A model generated the notes under the pieces. The model made no database searches and was not told the origin of the DNA. It worked only from the letters and a program-made list of their open reading frames with translations. From a virus: 57,999 nucleotides of DNA. The DNA is taken from IMG/VR virus record IMGVR_UViG_3300047322_000965, positions 1 through 57,999 of that record. The stretch is one strand, 5' to 3'. Both the position numbers and the translations under genes were made by a program. Positions 9,655-17,828 of this stretch are shown piece by piece (within the stretch, counting starts at the first letter, position 1; each line of letters opens with the position of its first letter).

Positions 9655-12039
9655 TTACGCGACGTAATGAACGCCGGTCAAGTATTGTACCGCTGCATCC
9701 CGGCGGCGCGCCCAGTTGATGAACCTTTCCGCCCGAATAGCAATGCTATTGGTTTGGAACATGCTCACCACTTGGGTTGCAGTCGGAGTGGCGGGGCTTC
9801 CGCTCGTGCTTGCCATTGTCGGGGCGCTGTCCATCTGCAAGCTTGCTTCGGTGCTGGCATCCACAACAACCTGCCCGTCATCCGACAGATAGACTTCTTG
9901 CGGAATCATCAGAACCATAATGCTCGTTCCGGGCGAACCGGTAAGAGAAATATGATCCGAGACAATAACCGGGCGGCCCATGAAAGTGCCACCGTCGGCC
10001 AACAACCCCGGAAACTCGGGCTGACCCAAAGCATTCCGCATCAAGAACAGCGAAATAGCAGTCGTGGAATTCATGATCCAGACCGCTTGGGAATACGGCA
10101 AGAAGTTTGTAGCCAACGCGGTCATCAAAACACCCGCATCAACCCGAGCCGCATTTGCATCAGTGCCCGAACTGGCGTGCGCCGTTGCACCATTGGTAAT
10201 GGCCGCCGGTCGCGTATCGGCAATCGCCGTAACACTCGGGTCGATAAAAGTGATATCTTCCCGCGCAACAATCGCGTCGGCGAGCGCGCTCCGCACCGCT
10301 TGTTCTGCACTCGGCGTCGAGAACCGAACCTGCTCCGCGGTAAGGACTGCAATGTTTGCAATCTTCGCCCAACGAAGCAGAATGGTATCGAAGTCGAAGA
10401 ACGTCAGCGGCTTGGGCTGGCCTTCTCCAACCCAGTAGGCTTCACCACCGGTCGTTTGCTTCTTGATCCGAACATTGAACGGAATGGCCCGAAGCGAGGG
10501 AATTCCATTCGTACCGAACTTCCCGATGATCGTTGCCGGTCGCAGGAAGTCGATAAAGTCGCCCGCGAAGTTGGTGTATTGTACCAACGCGCCGGCCCAA
10601 TTCGGATCGGTAGTGGTTCCGGCTGCAACAGCCGCCCGAAGAACATGATGCACTCGCTGTTCATCGGGATACCGTGCTTCTGCGATCTTAAGAGCCGCAT
10701 CGGCATTACCGCGCGCACTCATCAGACACATGGCATACCGGGTAAACTCAATTCCCGGAAGAGTGTTCCTGCGCGAATGAATCGGTGTTGCCGGAACCGT
10801 ACCACTGCGCGAATTGCTTCCATCGTCAATAGTGCTTCCGGCAGCGGGCTTCGCGGAGCTTTGAGCCAACTTTTCCATCATCCGAAGCCGAGTCAGATGT
10901 TGGTCGATTGTCTCGATTTCTTTCTGAAGCCCGTCAAACTCTTCCTGCTTTGCGGCGTCGAGAGTTTCGCCTTTCTCGGCGGCCTCGTCCATGACCACCT
11001 GCATCCGAGAAGCTTTCTCTCCTCGAACAGCAATGAAGTCAGCAATCTGTTCATTCAACGGCTTGGGCATAGTGGTGTTTCCCTTCAATGCGGGTTTGAC
11101 AGTAGAAGTTGGAGCGGGATTGCTCCGATTGCCCGCACCGCCGGGCTTCAGCGCGACAACCATACTATTCCTAACGCGGGTGTTCTGGTTGTCAAAGGAA
11201 CGAATAGCAGAAATTGTTGCTTCGGTGTTCGCAGGAATTGTGACCAAACTTAATTCCAACCAATCCCAAGCAGTATACCGAAGCCCAAAGGTCGATTTAC
11301 CTTCAGCATCCTTAATTACTTCATAACTAATCGGCTTAAACCCAATCGAAACGCCCCGAACCAAACCAGCCTTGACGGTTTGCCAAGCTTCGTCAATTCG
11401 GTCCTTTAGAATTCCCGGCTCCGTAATCCTTGGCAGTGTTGCCCGAAACGAAATTCCCTTACTGGTCGCGTTTGCAACATCAACCAATCCAACCGGTTGT
11501 TCGGGATTGTGTTGCCAAAGCAATGGCATCGGCAAACTAAACGCAGCGCCCATCGGTTCAACAATATCATCGTACCGATCGGTCGCCGGCGTTGTTGCAA
11601 TCCCTTCAATTACCCGTTCTTCTTCATTGATGCTCTTAACTTCAATAATACTATAGGCGCGGGTCTTTGGTTCCGGCGCGGCTTTCTGGTTATCGTTCCA
11701 AGAAATTGTGCAAGCCGATAGCTTTTCCGCCGATGATGCTGCATCCATCGCAGGATCAGCCATACAACGGTCCATAAAATCGCTTTGAGTTTCGCCGGCA
11801 TTGGGAGTTGGGCAGGGACCATCATACGCCATTGTACCATCCTTATTTCTATCGCGCCACTGGGTAAAGCAAACACCCAGGCGTTGATCTTGGTCATACT
11901 CTTGCATGTTTGGATCGGACATGCACCGATCAATAAAGTCGCTTTGATTTTCATTCTTATGCGGCTTTGGAACTGGCATACTTCCGTCCCCTGGAAATAT
12001 TGGAATCTCTACAGGCGGAACTGGATCACGGGTTTTCAA
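9655..12039 (-). CDS. Fused prohead protease (S78) and HK97-type major capsid protein
   Basis: 794 residues. Residues 33-61 and 86-113 are two copies of a Cys-containing motif (S-D-F-x-D-R-C-M ... C-x-x-x-W). Residues 125-285 are an S78 maturation protease with catalytic His177 (LLWQHNPEQPVG) and Ser231 (LVRGVSIGF). From 324 follow a coiled-coil delta domain (about 335-395) and the HK97 capsid fold (VRIKKQTTGGEAYWVGEG, AVLTAEQVRFS, GRPVIVSD). An internal ATG at 11070 (residue 324) has AAGGGA 9 bases upstream, so capsid may also be made separately. The protease should cut at the delta domain during head maturation. Confidence 0.93.
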   Translation of the reverse strand: MKTRDPVPPVEIPIFPGDGSMPVPKPHKNENQSDFIDRCMSDPNMQEYDQDQRLGVCFTQWRDRNKDGTMAYDGPCPTPNAGETQSDFMDRCMADPAMDAASSAEKLSACTISWNDNQKAAPEPKTRAYSIIEVKSINEEERVIEGIATTPATDRYDDIVEPMGAAFSLPMPLLWQHNPEQPVGLVDVANATSKGISFRATLPRITEPGILKDRIDEAWQTVKAGLVRGVSIGFKPISYEVIKDAEGKSTFGLRYTAWDWLELSLVTIPANTEATISAIRSFDNQNTRVRNSMVVALKPGGAGNRSNPAPTSTVKPALKGNTTMPKPLNEQIADFIAVRGEKASRMQVVMDEAAEKGETLDAAKQEEFDGLQKEIETIDQHLTRLRMMEKLAQSSAKPAAGSTIDDGSNSRSGTVPATPIHSRRNTLPGIEFTRYAMCLMSARGNADAALKIAEARYPDEQRVHHVLRAAVAAGTTTDPNWAGALVQYTNFAGDFIDFLRPATIIGKFGTNGIPSLRAIPFNVRIKKQTTGGEAYWVGEGQPKPLTFFDFDTILLRWAKIANIAVLTAEQVRFSTPSAEQAVRSALADAIVAREDITFIDPSVTAIADTRPAAITNGATAHASSGTDANAARVDAGVLMTALATNFLPYSQAVWIMNSTTAISLFLMRNALGQPEFPGLLADGGTFMGRPVIVSDHISLTGSPGTSIMVLMIPQEVYLSDDGQVVVDASTEASLQMDSAPTMASTSGSPATPTATQVVSMFQTNSIAIRAERFINWARRRDAAVQYLTGVHYVA

Positions 12040-12051
12040 CGCCGCGCGCCG

Positions 12052-13740
12052 CTAGGCCACATTAAGAAAGAAAGCTTGATATTCTTTCTTTGCACTCGTC
12101 GGGTTCATATTCATCAATGCAATACAATTAAACATCGCCATCAACGGATCAATCTTCGCGGCACCCGAAACCTGCTTGGTAACTAAGACTGCATTTCCCT
12201 TTGGCTCTACCTTGGCATTGCTCACCGCATAATCCATCAACGGTTGGCCGCCATGAACCAGGTTCATCGATGCCAGTTCTCGCTCCGCAGTCTTAATAGC
12301 TCCGCTCAACTTCCACCCTTGGGTAATTGCAACAACCCGTGGATGCTCAAATCCATCCAACGCAAGTTGGTTCGGTAGTTGTCCAATTCCCACTTGATCC
12401 AAACCGATTGCATTCTTCTCAGGAAACAAATTGGCAACTTCTATCCGCTTAACAATCTCAATAATCTGTTCAATGTCTTCGCCAAGATTTTCTACAACCG
12501 TCAAATCACCGGCTGTCTCCAAATCTTTCCACTTACTCACTTCCCCCTTCCGGCGTTCAAGTGCAATCTTATGAACCCATGCGTGCGTCCAAAGCATCCA
12601 ACGGCCATTCCCAGCTTCCCTGCCAAGAACCGCCAACCCCAACATATCATCCAATCCGCCGCCATCAACCCCAGCAACAACCACTTCGCTGTTTGTTAGA
12701 ATAAAATTCAAATCAACGTCCGGTTCAGCCGCCGCATTCCAATACTCGGCCCCGATCCAGCCATCACTCCGAAGCCCGAGTCCAATTTCAACATTAAGAT
12801 GCTTTGCTGCAAATCCAGCGAAACTCACAGCCCCGTTCCGTTCGGCCTTCGTGTATTCTTCGTCCAAAAATTCGGGATCAACACTCGCACCCAGGTTTGG
12901 GTTTGTAATGTAGAAATTCTTCCGATCTTTGTATTCCCCGGAATCAATCATCCGTTGCGGGAATTCATACAAAATTCCCATCCTCTTGGGATCAACCAAC
13001 TTTCCGTCCCGAATATCCCGATAGTCATTCAAGGTTTGCTTCCAAACCCCCACCGGTTGTTCATCTGAATGGGTACTTAAATAAACTGTAAACCCTTCCG
13101 GCCTTGATGCTCGCCCACCAAGAGCTTCCCGAAGCATACTTTCGGCTTTAATCTGTTTCCCGAAGAGCCACATTTCATCAACAAGCACAAAACTACCCTT
13201 CTTCCCGCCAACCGTCTCGTTGTCGGCAGCAATTACCTTCAGAGTTGCTTTAGTCTTCCGGTGGGTAATAACCCGCAGGTGCTCCTGCACATGGAACAAA
13301 TCCCGCAAAACATCATCTGCCGCAATCATATCGCGAGCAGGAATAAAAGAATTGTTAGCAATCTCTTTGGTTGGGGATAAAATAAAAAGCTCGGCAGAAT
13401 GTCGCCAATTAAGAATGATCGCCGTGAGCATAATGCCCGCAGCAATCGTACTCTTAGCGTTCTTCTTGCTTACAAGTAATAGGAATTCCCGGATCGCCTG
13501 TCGGCCTGTCTCACTATCGTAAGAACCGAAAATTGCAGAAACAAAGTCAAAGACCCAAGGCCGGGCCACATCGCCCATCTTCGGCTGCCCCGGAGCATCA
13601 ACAATCTTAAGCTCTTTAAATACACTTAAAGCGCGGGCCGCGTAGTCGGGAAACAGGGGCGGACATGGAACAAGCGAAGAACCCGAGAGCAGTCTTTCTT
13701 CCCAATCTGGTAACGCGGTGGTCCAGACGGGTACAGCCAT
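12052..13740 (-). CDS. terL: Terminase large subunit
   Basis: 562 residues, normal for HK97-type TerL (Terminase_1 type). A variant Walker A lies at 91-98 (SKKNAKST), Walker B at 184-189 (FVLVDE), and the RNase H-like nuclease starts at VVVAGVDGGGLDDM (Asp359, Asp364/365). It powers DNA packaging through the portal and cuts the concatemer. The ATG at 13740 shares a base with the TerS stop (TGATG), so the two subunits are translationally coupled. Confidence 0.96.
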   Translation of the reverse strand: MAVPVWTTALPDWEERLLSGSSLVPCPPLFPDYAARALSVFKELKIVDAPGQPKMGDVARPWVFDFVSAIFGSYDSETGRQAIREFLLLVSKKNAKSTIAAGIMLTAIILNWRHSAELFILSPTKEIANNSFIPARDMIAADDVLRDLFHVQEHLRVITHRKTKATLKVIAADNETVGGKKGSFVLVDEMWLFGKQIKAESMLREALGGRASRPEGFTVYLSTHSDEQPVGVWKQTLNDYRDIRDGKLVDPKRMGILYEFPQRMIDSGEYKDRKNFYITNPNLGASVDPEFLDEEYTKAERNGAVSFAGFAAKHLNVEIGLGLRSDGWIGAEYWNAAAEPDVDLNFILTNSEVVVAGVDGGGLDDMLGLAVLGREAGNGRWMLWTHAWVHKIALERRKGEVSKWKDLETAGDLTVVENLGEDIEQIIEIVKRIEVANLFPEKNAIGLDQVGIGQLPNQLALDGFEHPRVVAITQGWKLSGAIKTAERELASMNLVHGGQPLMDYAVSNAKVEPKGNAVLVTKQVSGAAKIDPLMAMFNCIALMNMNPTSAKKEYQAFFLNVA

Positions 13741-14093
13741 CAGTTAACGTGTACTTCCGTAGGAGTCTTGGGGGGTTGAGTCGGTATAAACATACCATTG
13801 CTCGATGCTTCATCGGCAGCTTGAGCTTGCTCTTCTTTCTTTGTTTTAGCCGCTTCTTTCACATCGGCCTTAACATGCATATATTGCGCAGCCGCTATGG
13901 CCATCTTATCGCGCCGATCTCTCTCTGCATTCGGATCGTTCATAACCCGAAGCATATATTCCAGCGGCGTCAATTGTTCTTGCTTAACTGGAATGCCATC
14001 TTCCAAATCGGCACCCAAGTTAAGCGGCATCGCCGCGCGGGCTTTGAGCCGCGCCATATAGTCCCGTTGAATCTCCGCGTTTGACTTTGCCAT
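13740..14093 (-). CDS. terS: Probable terminase small subunit
   Basis: 117 residues. N-terminal MAKSNAEIQRDYMARLKARAA could be the DNA-binding helix pair. The centre (TPLEYMLRVMNDPNAERDRRDKMAIAAAQYMHVK) matches the phage family in which 'LEYML-x-V-M-N-D' precedes oligomerisation helices. The tail is Glu/Ala/Pro-rich. The call rests on this pattern, the size and the coupled position before TerL. It should bind the packaging site, perhaps in the gene-free stretch just upstream (14094-14313). Confidence 0.8.
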   Translation of the reverse strand: MAKSNAEIQRDYMARLKARAAMPLNLGADLEDGIPVKQEQLTPLEYMLRVMNDPNAERDRRDKMAIAAAQYMHVKADVKEAAKTKKEEQAQAADEASSNGMFIPTQPPKTPTEVHVN

Positions 14094-14313
14094 TACATTA
14101 TTTCACTTGTTACTGATTAGACAATGGTGGACGGAAAGTTCTAGCATGAGCACCCCGGCGGCGAGATGGCCCCACATGGTACAACTACAAACCTCCCCCC
14201 CGGAAGTCCAACATCCCGACGGTCAACTACAAACCGCCCCAACAAACCGCGCGCCCAACTAACAAGTCCAACATTGGAGCAATGAACCGCGCCAAGTTGA
14301 ATGGACTTGTAGT
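14094..14313. promoter_or_regulatory. Gene-free repeat-bearing interval between HNH and terS; candidate packaging site
   Basis: No ORF is convincing here. On the plus strand the words ACAACTACAAAC (about 14180), TCAACTACAAACC (about 14222), AAGTCCAACAT (twice, about 14205 and 14265) and GTCAACT recur, with a run of eight C near 14194. HNH genes next to terminase often flank the cos site, and TerS usually binds near its own gene, so this is the likeliest cos or pac region. No cut site is visible from sequence alone. Confidence 0.35.
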
Positions 14314-14715
14314 TCAACGGATGGTCAACTCCAATATGGAGGAGGCCGGTTTGTACTTTGTAGTTCGCCGATCAATGCCGCTCTTTGCAGTCTTGCGACC
14401 GTGGCAAACAGCACAACGCAGCAACACGTTTGTAGCAACAAACGGAGCGCCGCCATCGGCAAGCTCAACTATGTGGTCGCCATAGATGCGCCCTAGGCTA
14501 TCGGGAGCGGGCAGCGCGTTCTTTAAGCGATGCGTCCGGTTGTAGTTGTGATCCGGGTCTTCGCATATGCGACCGCGTTCCCGTATCAACGCGGCAACCA
14601 AGCGCCGCCATTCCGGGCTATCGTAGATCGCTGCGGCCTCTTTGATAGGCGGTTGTGCGCTCCGTATATCTACCAACGGGACCGCGCTCTGCATTGCCTT
14701 TAACGCAGCAACCAC
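14314..14715 (-). CDS. HNH endonuclease beside terminase
   Basis: About 133 residues from a GTG at 14715, which has GGGGA 6 bases upstream; a TTG at 14721 is too close to that site. The HNH core is IYGDHIVELADGGAP (D-H), then FVATNVLLRCAVCHGRKTA (N and C-x-x-C-H). An earlier RGRICEDPDHNYNR supplies part of the metal site. In HK97-like phages such HNH proteins assist terminase cutting at cos. Its place directly upstream of terS and terL supports that role rather than a homing nuclease. Confidence 0.85.
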   Translation of the reverse strand: MVAALKAMQSAVPLVDIRSAQPPIKEAAAIYDSPEWRRLVAALIRERGRICEDPDHNYNRTHRLKNALPAPDSLGRIYGDHIVELADGGAPFVATNVLLRCAVCHGRKTAKSGIDRRTTKYKPASSILELTIR

Positions 14716-15103
14716 AAACAATCCCCAAAAAGAAAGGTCGGGAGAAAGCTACAAAGAGCCTCCTACAACCGACCTTAAGTTTCATCCCAACGCAAACAGG
14801 AATAGGAAACGCAACAGCGCCGCCCTATTCTAATAATGAACTATGGAGATCGGAGCGGGGAAGGCAAGCGGAAAGCAACCGGGACCGGTCCCCGACCTTC
14901 GGATTCCGCGCCAACCGCCACCCATGCGGCAACCGCTAAAGAACCGCTACGGAGGCCGCTGAACCGGGAAGCAACCGCTCGCTGTTAGGATATCTAGGCT
15001 AGGCAAACCGGCTATCAGAGCGCCGCCGCGCGCGACCGGAAATTCGGGCAAAAGAAAAGCGGCCCAAAGGCCGCTAATCTCTAATCGGGACCGGGAGCGG
15101 CGC
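14716..15103. other. Gene-free interval (388 bp) between metalloprotease and HNH
   Basis: Only short, unsupported ORFs occur on either strand. It contains a terminator for the upstream leftward genes (15050-15075) and a GGGACCGGTCCC palindrome near 14880-14891. A promoter for the HNH-terminase-head operon would be expected here or just downstream, but I could not pick a clear -35/-10 pair. Confidence 0.5.
15050..15075 (-). terminator. Rho-independent terminator after the SprT-like gene
   Basis: On the minus strand AGCGGCC-TTTG-GGCCGCT forms a perfect 7-bp hairpin followed by TTTTCTTTT. It lies about 30 bases past the metalloprotease stop, so it should end the small-gene transcript before the HNH-terminase operon. 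Confidence 0.8.
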
Positions 15104-15493
15104 TTATAGATCTAGGTCTAGCACTTGCCCCTTTTCAACGCGCTTGCGACACGCGCTTATGTTATGCGTCCGAATAGGCTTCTCGCCTAGCCGTATCATC
15201 ATTTCTTGCCAAGGGTAGTCATGCCCGCTATGCCCGCGCACGCAGCAATCCATAACGTGTGCAAGCTCATGCAAGAAAGTCCCGATGTGCTCGCGCGGTT
15301 CCGCTTGCAACAAACCGGGATGAAGCTTAATCCGCGACCGGTTAGCATTCCCTGCGGTTGTCTTCAAACGGAAATCATATTCAACGGGAACAAGCCAAAG
15401 GGTCGGGAACTTTCCCGACTCATAACTCATTGCCCGTTCAATAACCGGAACAAGCTCTAATTGTTCCGCCAATTGGCGAACCGTGGTTGTCAT
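15104..15493 (-). CDS. SprT-like zinc metalloprotease-like protein with LDLDL tail
   Basis: 129 residues. The zinc motif HELAH is at 75-79, with GHSGHDYPWQ (88-96) likely giving the third ligand, in the manner of SprT/WSS1-like proteins that act on DNA-bound or crosslinked proteins. The N-terminal half is a strand-rich SprT-type lead-in (SRIKLHPGLL). It ends in VLDLDL, a tail shared with several plus-strand proteins in this window. Start ATG at 15493 with AGGAAAG upstream. Substrate unknown; a phage DNA-processing role is inferred. Confidence 0.75.
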   Translation of the reverse strand: MTTTVRQLAEQLELVPVIERAMSYESGKFPTLWLVPVEYDFRLKTTAGNANRSRIKLHPGLLQAEPREHIGTFLHELAHVMDCCVRGHSGHDYPWQEMMIRLGEKPIRTHNISACRKRVEKGQVLDLDL

Positions 15494-15542
15494 TGCTTTC
15501 TTTCCTGTTTGTTGGGACTTTGGGATTTATTGGTTTTTGTAG

Positions 15543-15701
15543 TTAGCAACCGGAGCGCCGCGCGTCAGCCGAAAACAGATACCGCCCGCGTACGCTGGTC
15601 ACTTTGGGGAACCGGGAAGCCAGATAGAAACTACCGCCAAACCGGCCAAGGCGAAAAAAGAACAAACCGCCTACGCGGCGGAATTTGATTTGGTTTGCCA
15701 T
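15543..15701 (-). CDS. 52-aa basic hypothetical protein
   Basis: MANQIKFRRVGGLFFFRLGRF... is Arg/Phe/Gly-rich with a net positive charge. The ATG at 15701 has GGAAAG 6 bases upstream. It lies between a 59-aa ORF and the SprT-like gene in the same direction. I do not recognise it. The composition suggests a nucleic-acid or membrane-surface binder, and the ORF could also be spurious. Confidence 0.5.
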   Translation of the reverse strand: MANQIKFRRVGGLFFFRLGRFGGSFYLASRFPKVTSVRGRYLFSADARRSGC

Positions 15702-15717
15702 TGTCAACTTTCCTTTC

Positions 15718-15897
15718 CTAGTTTGTTTCGTGCAACGTCATAACGCCAAGGCGAAACAAAGCAACTTGCCTCCAAGTTTCGCCGCGCTTCAATTGGCGCT
15801 TTGCCATAGTTGAAAGCAATGCGCGATAATCTGAGTCCTGCCGCACAACGTTGTTATCAATCGCGCGGATCGCTGCGGCAAATTCCAGATACGTCAT
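15718..15897 (-). CDS. 59-aa hypothetical protein
   Basis: MTYLEFAAAIRAIDNNVVRQ... is a mixed helical protein, basic in the middle (MAKRQLKRGETWRQ). It starts 6 bases past the stop of the 55-aa gene, with AGGGG upstream, and stops 17 bases before the next start. Unrecognised. The compact spacing and normal amino-acid mix support it as real. Confidence 0.55.
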   Translation of the reverse strand: MTYLEFAAAIRAIDNNVVRQDSDYRALLSTMAKRQLKRGETWRQVALFRLGVMTLHETN

Positions 15898-15902
15898 TGC
15901 GT

Positions 15903-16070
15903 CTAGTTCCCCTTCCTATTCATCATTTCCGCGAGCTTGCGGCGAAAGAAAGAACCGCCAAATTCCGGCGCTCCGTTCCGTTCGGCAAGCTCGGCGATCC
16001 GCGCGAGCTTAGCGGCAAACTCCCGCTGTTGCTGCGTCAATTCGTAAGCCACATTTGAGTCGGTTTTCAT
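15903..16070 (-). CDS. 55-aa helical hypothetical protein
   Basis: The ATG at 16070 (MKTDSNVAYELTQQQREFAAK...) is preferred to a longer frame from 16145 that would run through the terminator at 16101-16121. The protein is almost wholly helical with alternating charge (AKLARIAELAERNG), then basic (FFRRKLAEMMNRKG). No family recognised. Confidence 0.6.
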   Translation of the reverse strand: MKTDSNVAYELTQQQREFAAKLARIAELAERNGAPEFGGSFFRRKLAEMMNRKGN

Positions 16071-16100
16071 TGCAGTGTTCCGTTTCCAATCCAACGGAAC

Positions 16101-16121
16101 AAAAATAGGCGCTTTTGCGCC
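16101..16121 (-). terminator. Rho-independent terminator after the DUF6362-like gene
   Basis: On the minus strand GGCGC-AAAA-GCGCC is followed by TATTTTTG. It begins about 35 bases after the stop at 16157 and would close the nuclease/DUF6362 transcript. Confidence 0.7.
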
Positions 16122-16156
16122 AAATTGCAAGCCCCAACTATTCAAATTTGATCTAA

Positions 16157-16630
16157 TTAGAAGACTGAAATCCCCGCAAAGAACCGCGCGACCGCCTCCG
16201 ACTTAGATTCGGGCAACTTAAATAAAACTTCCTGCAATCCTGCCGAATGCAAGCGCTTGCTTCGCTCAACTGAAGTATTGATCCGTTTGGCTACCTTATC
16301 CCAAGAATTGATTGGTCGCCCAGAAATCGGATTTACTAGCAACCGAAGATGCAACACTCGCCGCCGGAGCACAAGCGAGCAATAATTCGGAAATAATAGT
16401 ATTTCTTCCATTATAGGAATTTCATCTTTACTTGGCGCTGGCACCCGAATCCTATGCTGGGCGCGGAATTCCAATACTTGCCAAGCATCGATTGCATAAT
16501 CCGGCCAAAGCGCGCGCGGTTCCGCCGGTTTTATCTTTCCGGTTGGCATTGCAATAAGTTTCGCTCCGGCCCAATAAAGCCAAGTTTGCAGCAATTCAGT
16601 ATTTAATTCGCCACTATTGGCTTCGCTCAT
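16157..16630 (-). CDS. DUF6362-like phage protein
   Basis: 157 residues from the ATG at 16630, which overlaps the preceding stop by ATGA (the longer frame to 16657 ignores this coupling). The layout (ALWPDYAIDAWQVL early, VLRRRVLHLRLLVN in the middle, SWDKVAKRINTSVERSKRLHSAGLQEVL late) matches DUF6362, a phage family with a helix-turn-helix-like C-terminal part resembling sigma or regulator helices. A DNA-binding role is inferred. It is coupled to a PD-(D/E)XK nuclease. Confidence 0.65.
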   Translation of the reverse strand: MSEANSGELNTELLQTWLYWAGAKLIAMPTGKIKPAEPRALWPDYAIDAWQVLEFRAQHRIRVPAPSKDEIPIMEEILLFPNYCSLVLRRRVLHLRLLVNPISGRPINSWDKVAKRINTSVERSKRLHSAGLQEVLFKLPESKSEAVARFFAGISVF

Positions 16631-17085
16631 AACCGGATAGTTCCCGTTCCAATCCATTGTAATAACGGAACTTCCGAATCCAGGGCAGCACTTAGAGAAA
16701 GCTTAGGAAACGGGGAACCGGGAACCAAATTCTTAACTAACACGAGCGGCTTTACTGGCTTGTCAAATACTGCCCGAACAACGGGGCAATAAAGATCAAT
16801 CAACTTCTGCATCGCCAACGGGGTGTAAGTGTTCTTTATTTCAACTACTATAATAAAACCCAACTTATTGTCAAAAATAATCGCGTCTGTAGAGCAAGCG
16901 CCGGAACCAAAGTCAGAGTTATAATAAAACCACGGATTGTTTTCTAATTTCATTACTTTGGGCAACACTTTACGGAGCATTGCTATAGTCGCGCGCTCAT
17001 ACTTCAAACCAATATAGCCGCGACTATTGCTAGCGCGACTTTGATGCACCTTGTCTGGCGCACGGGAGGCGGAAAGAATTACCAC
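16627..17085 (-). CDS. PD-(D/E)XK-type nuclease-like protein
   Basis: 152 residues, GTG start at 17085 (other in-frame starts cannot be excluded). YERATIAMLRKVLP, then SDFGSGACSTDAIIFDNK (Asp) and IIVVEIKNTY (E-x-K) give the core order of the restriction-endonuclease-like fold, followed by a helix (MQKLIDLYCPVV). It probably cleaves or processes DNA; which DNA is unknown. Translationally coupled to the DUF6362-like gene. Confidence 0.65.
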   Translation of the reverse strand: MVILSASRAPDKVHQSRASNSRGYIGLKYERATIAMLRKVLPKVMKLENNPWFYYNSDFGSGACSTDAIIFDNKLGFIIVVEIKNTYTPLAMQKLIDLYCPVVRAVFDKPVKPLVLVKNLVPGSPFPKLSLSAALDSEVPLLQWIGTGTIRL

Positions 17086-17100
17086 TAAATTAGGCCGGAA

Positions 17101-17247
17101 CTAGGCCGCGAGCGGTAATTCTTTCCTGTCTTCTGGTCTTTGCGGCGCGGTTACTTTGGCGGTCCCGTTCCGTACAAAGTTCCAAACAATAGGCCGGCGA
17201 ACTTTGCTTTGAAACGGAGTAACGATCTTAGTTGCTTCGGTCTTCAT
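17101..17247 (-). CDS. 48-aa basic hypothetical protein
   Basis: MKTEATKIVTPFQSKVRRPI... ends KELPLAA. The ATG at 17247 has a strong AGGAGA about 9 bases upstream, and the gene overlaps the end of the 66-aa HTH-like gene by 20 bp in another frame. Not recognised. The ribosome site is its best support. Confidence 0.6.
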   Translation of the reverse strand: MKTEATKIVTPFQSKVRRPIVWNFVRNGTAKVTAPQRPEDRKELPLAA

Positions 17248-17428
17248 TTCTTTGTCTCCTATAGAATTGAACTAGTCCAACAAACGTCGGATCGAGCTCT
17301 AGTTCGGCAATGTTCTTTTCTGTTCTGCCAGTCTTAGCGGAAACTTCAAAAACGGAACAACCATCGGCAAATAGTCTTGCCGCCTTGTGGTGCTCGCTTC
17401 TAAGCCGCTCTAATGTAGTGTTTGACAT
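17228..17428 (-). CDS. 66-aa helix-turn-helix-like protein
   Basis: HHKAARLFADGCSVFEVSAKTGRTEKNIAELELDPTF reads as a helix-turn-helix ('A-R-L-x-x-x-G-x-S-x-x-E-V-x-x-x-T-G-R-x-x-x-x-I'), as found in small phage DNA-binding proteins and terminase-type HTHs. Soluble, no other domain. Probably a small regulator of the leftward genes. The target is unknown. Confidence 0.6.
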   Translation of the reverse strand: MSNTTLERLRSEHHKAARLFADGCSVFEVSAKTGRTEKNIAELELDPTFVGLVQFYRRQRNEDRSN

Positions 17429-17509
17429 AACTTTGTCTCAAATTGCAACCATCGGGACCGGATCCAGCGAGCTAGGATAGTAAGGTAAGCCATGCTGACC
17501 TATTTTGAC

Positions 17510-17539
17510 AAAAAAGAACGGGGACCGTTTCCGGTCCCC
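17510..17539 (-). terminator. Strong rho-independent terminator
   Basis: On the minus strand GGGGACC-GGAAAC-GGTCCCC is followed by GTTCTTTTTTG. The stem is perfect and GC-rich. It abuts the stop of the 22-aa micro-ORF (17540-17608) and separates the first leftward genes from the 66-aa HTH gene. Confidence 0.85.
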
Positions 17540-17608
17540 TATTCCTTTCCTGCGGCGCTTACCAAAACCCATAGCATTAGAAGTGCCAAGGCAATGATAA
17601 GCTGCATT
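17540..17608 (-). CDS. 22-aa hydrophobic micro-ORF
   Basis: The ORF reads MQLIIALALLMLWVLVSAAG and two more residues. Its ATG overlaps the stop of the preceding 60-aa gene in TAATG form and its stop touches the terminator stem. Size and composition fit a single-span membrane peptide. Only the tight coupling supports translation; chance is possible. Confidence 0.35.
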
Positions 17609-17789
17609 AGACGGTCGCGCCGCGTTGCCAATCGGCAGCAATTAAGAACGCAACCGTTGCCGCCGGAGCAACAACGTCCGGTCGCAATGTTCCGCGCTTT
17701 TTGGCAACGAAATATTCCAACAATTCAGCCGGAATGTCCCGAATGCCATAGTCGCGCGCGAGTTTGATTCGCACGGTATTGGTAAACAT
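17607..17789 (-). CDS. 60-aa hypothetical protein
   Basis: Chosen start is the ATG at 17789 (MFTNTVRIKLARDYGIRDIP...), with AAAGG 8 bases upstream; in-frame ATGs at 17807 and 17855 would run into the hairpin. The protein has a charged N-terminal part and AATVAFLIAADWQRG at the end. Not recognised. Confidence 0.55.
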   Translation of the reverse strand: MFTNTVRIKLARDYGIRDIPAELLEYFVAKKRGTLRPDVVAPAATVAFLIAADWQRGATV

Positions 17790-17828
17790 TGCAACAGCCT
17801 TTCCCATGTTTGCAATGAGAAGCGGAAA

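Noticed and set aside
9667-11253. 528-aa open frame antisense to the capsid gene
   Set aside because: Arg/Asn-rich, no ribosome site, and wholly opposite to a well-supported protease-capsid gene; a long shadow caused by codon bias.
17438-17641. 67-aa minus ORF over the terminator
   Set aside because: It runs through the strong hairpin at 17520 and overlaps better-supported small ORFs.
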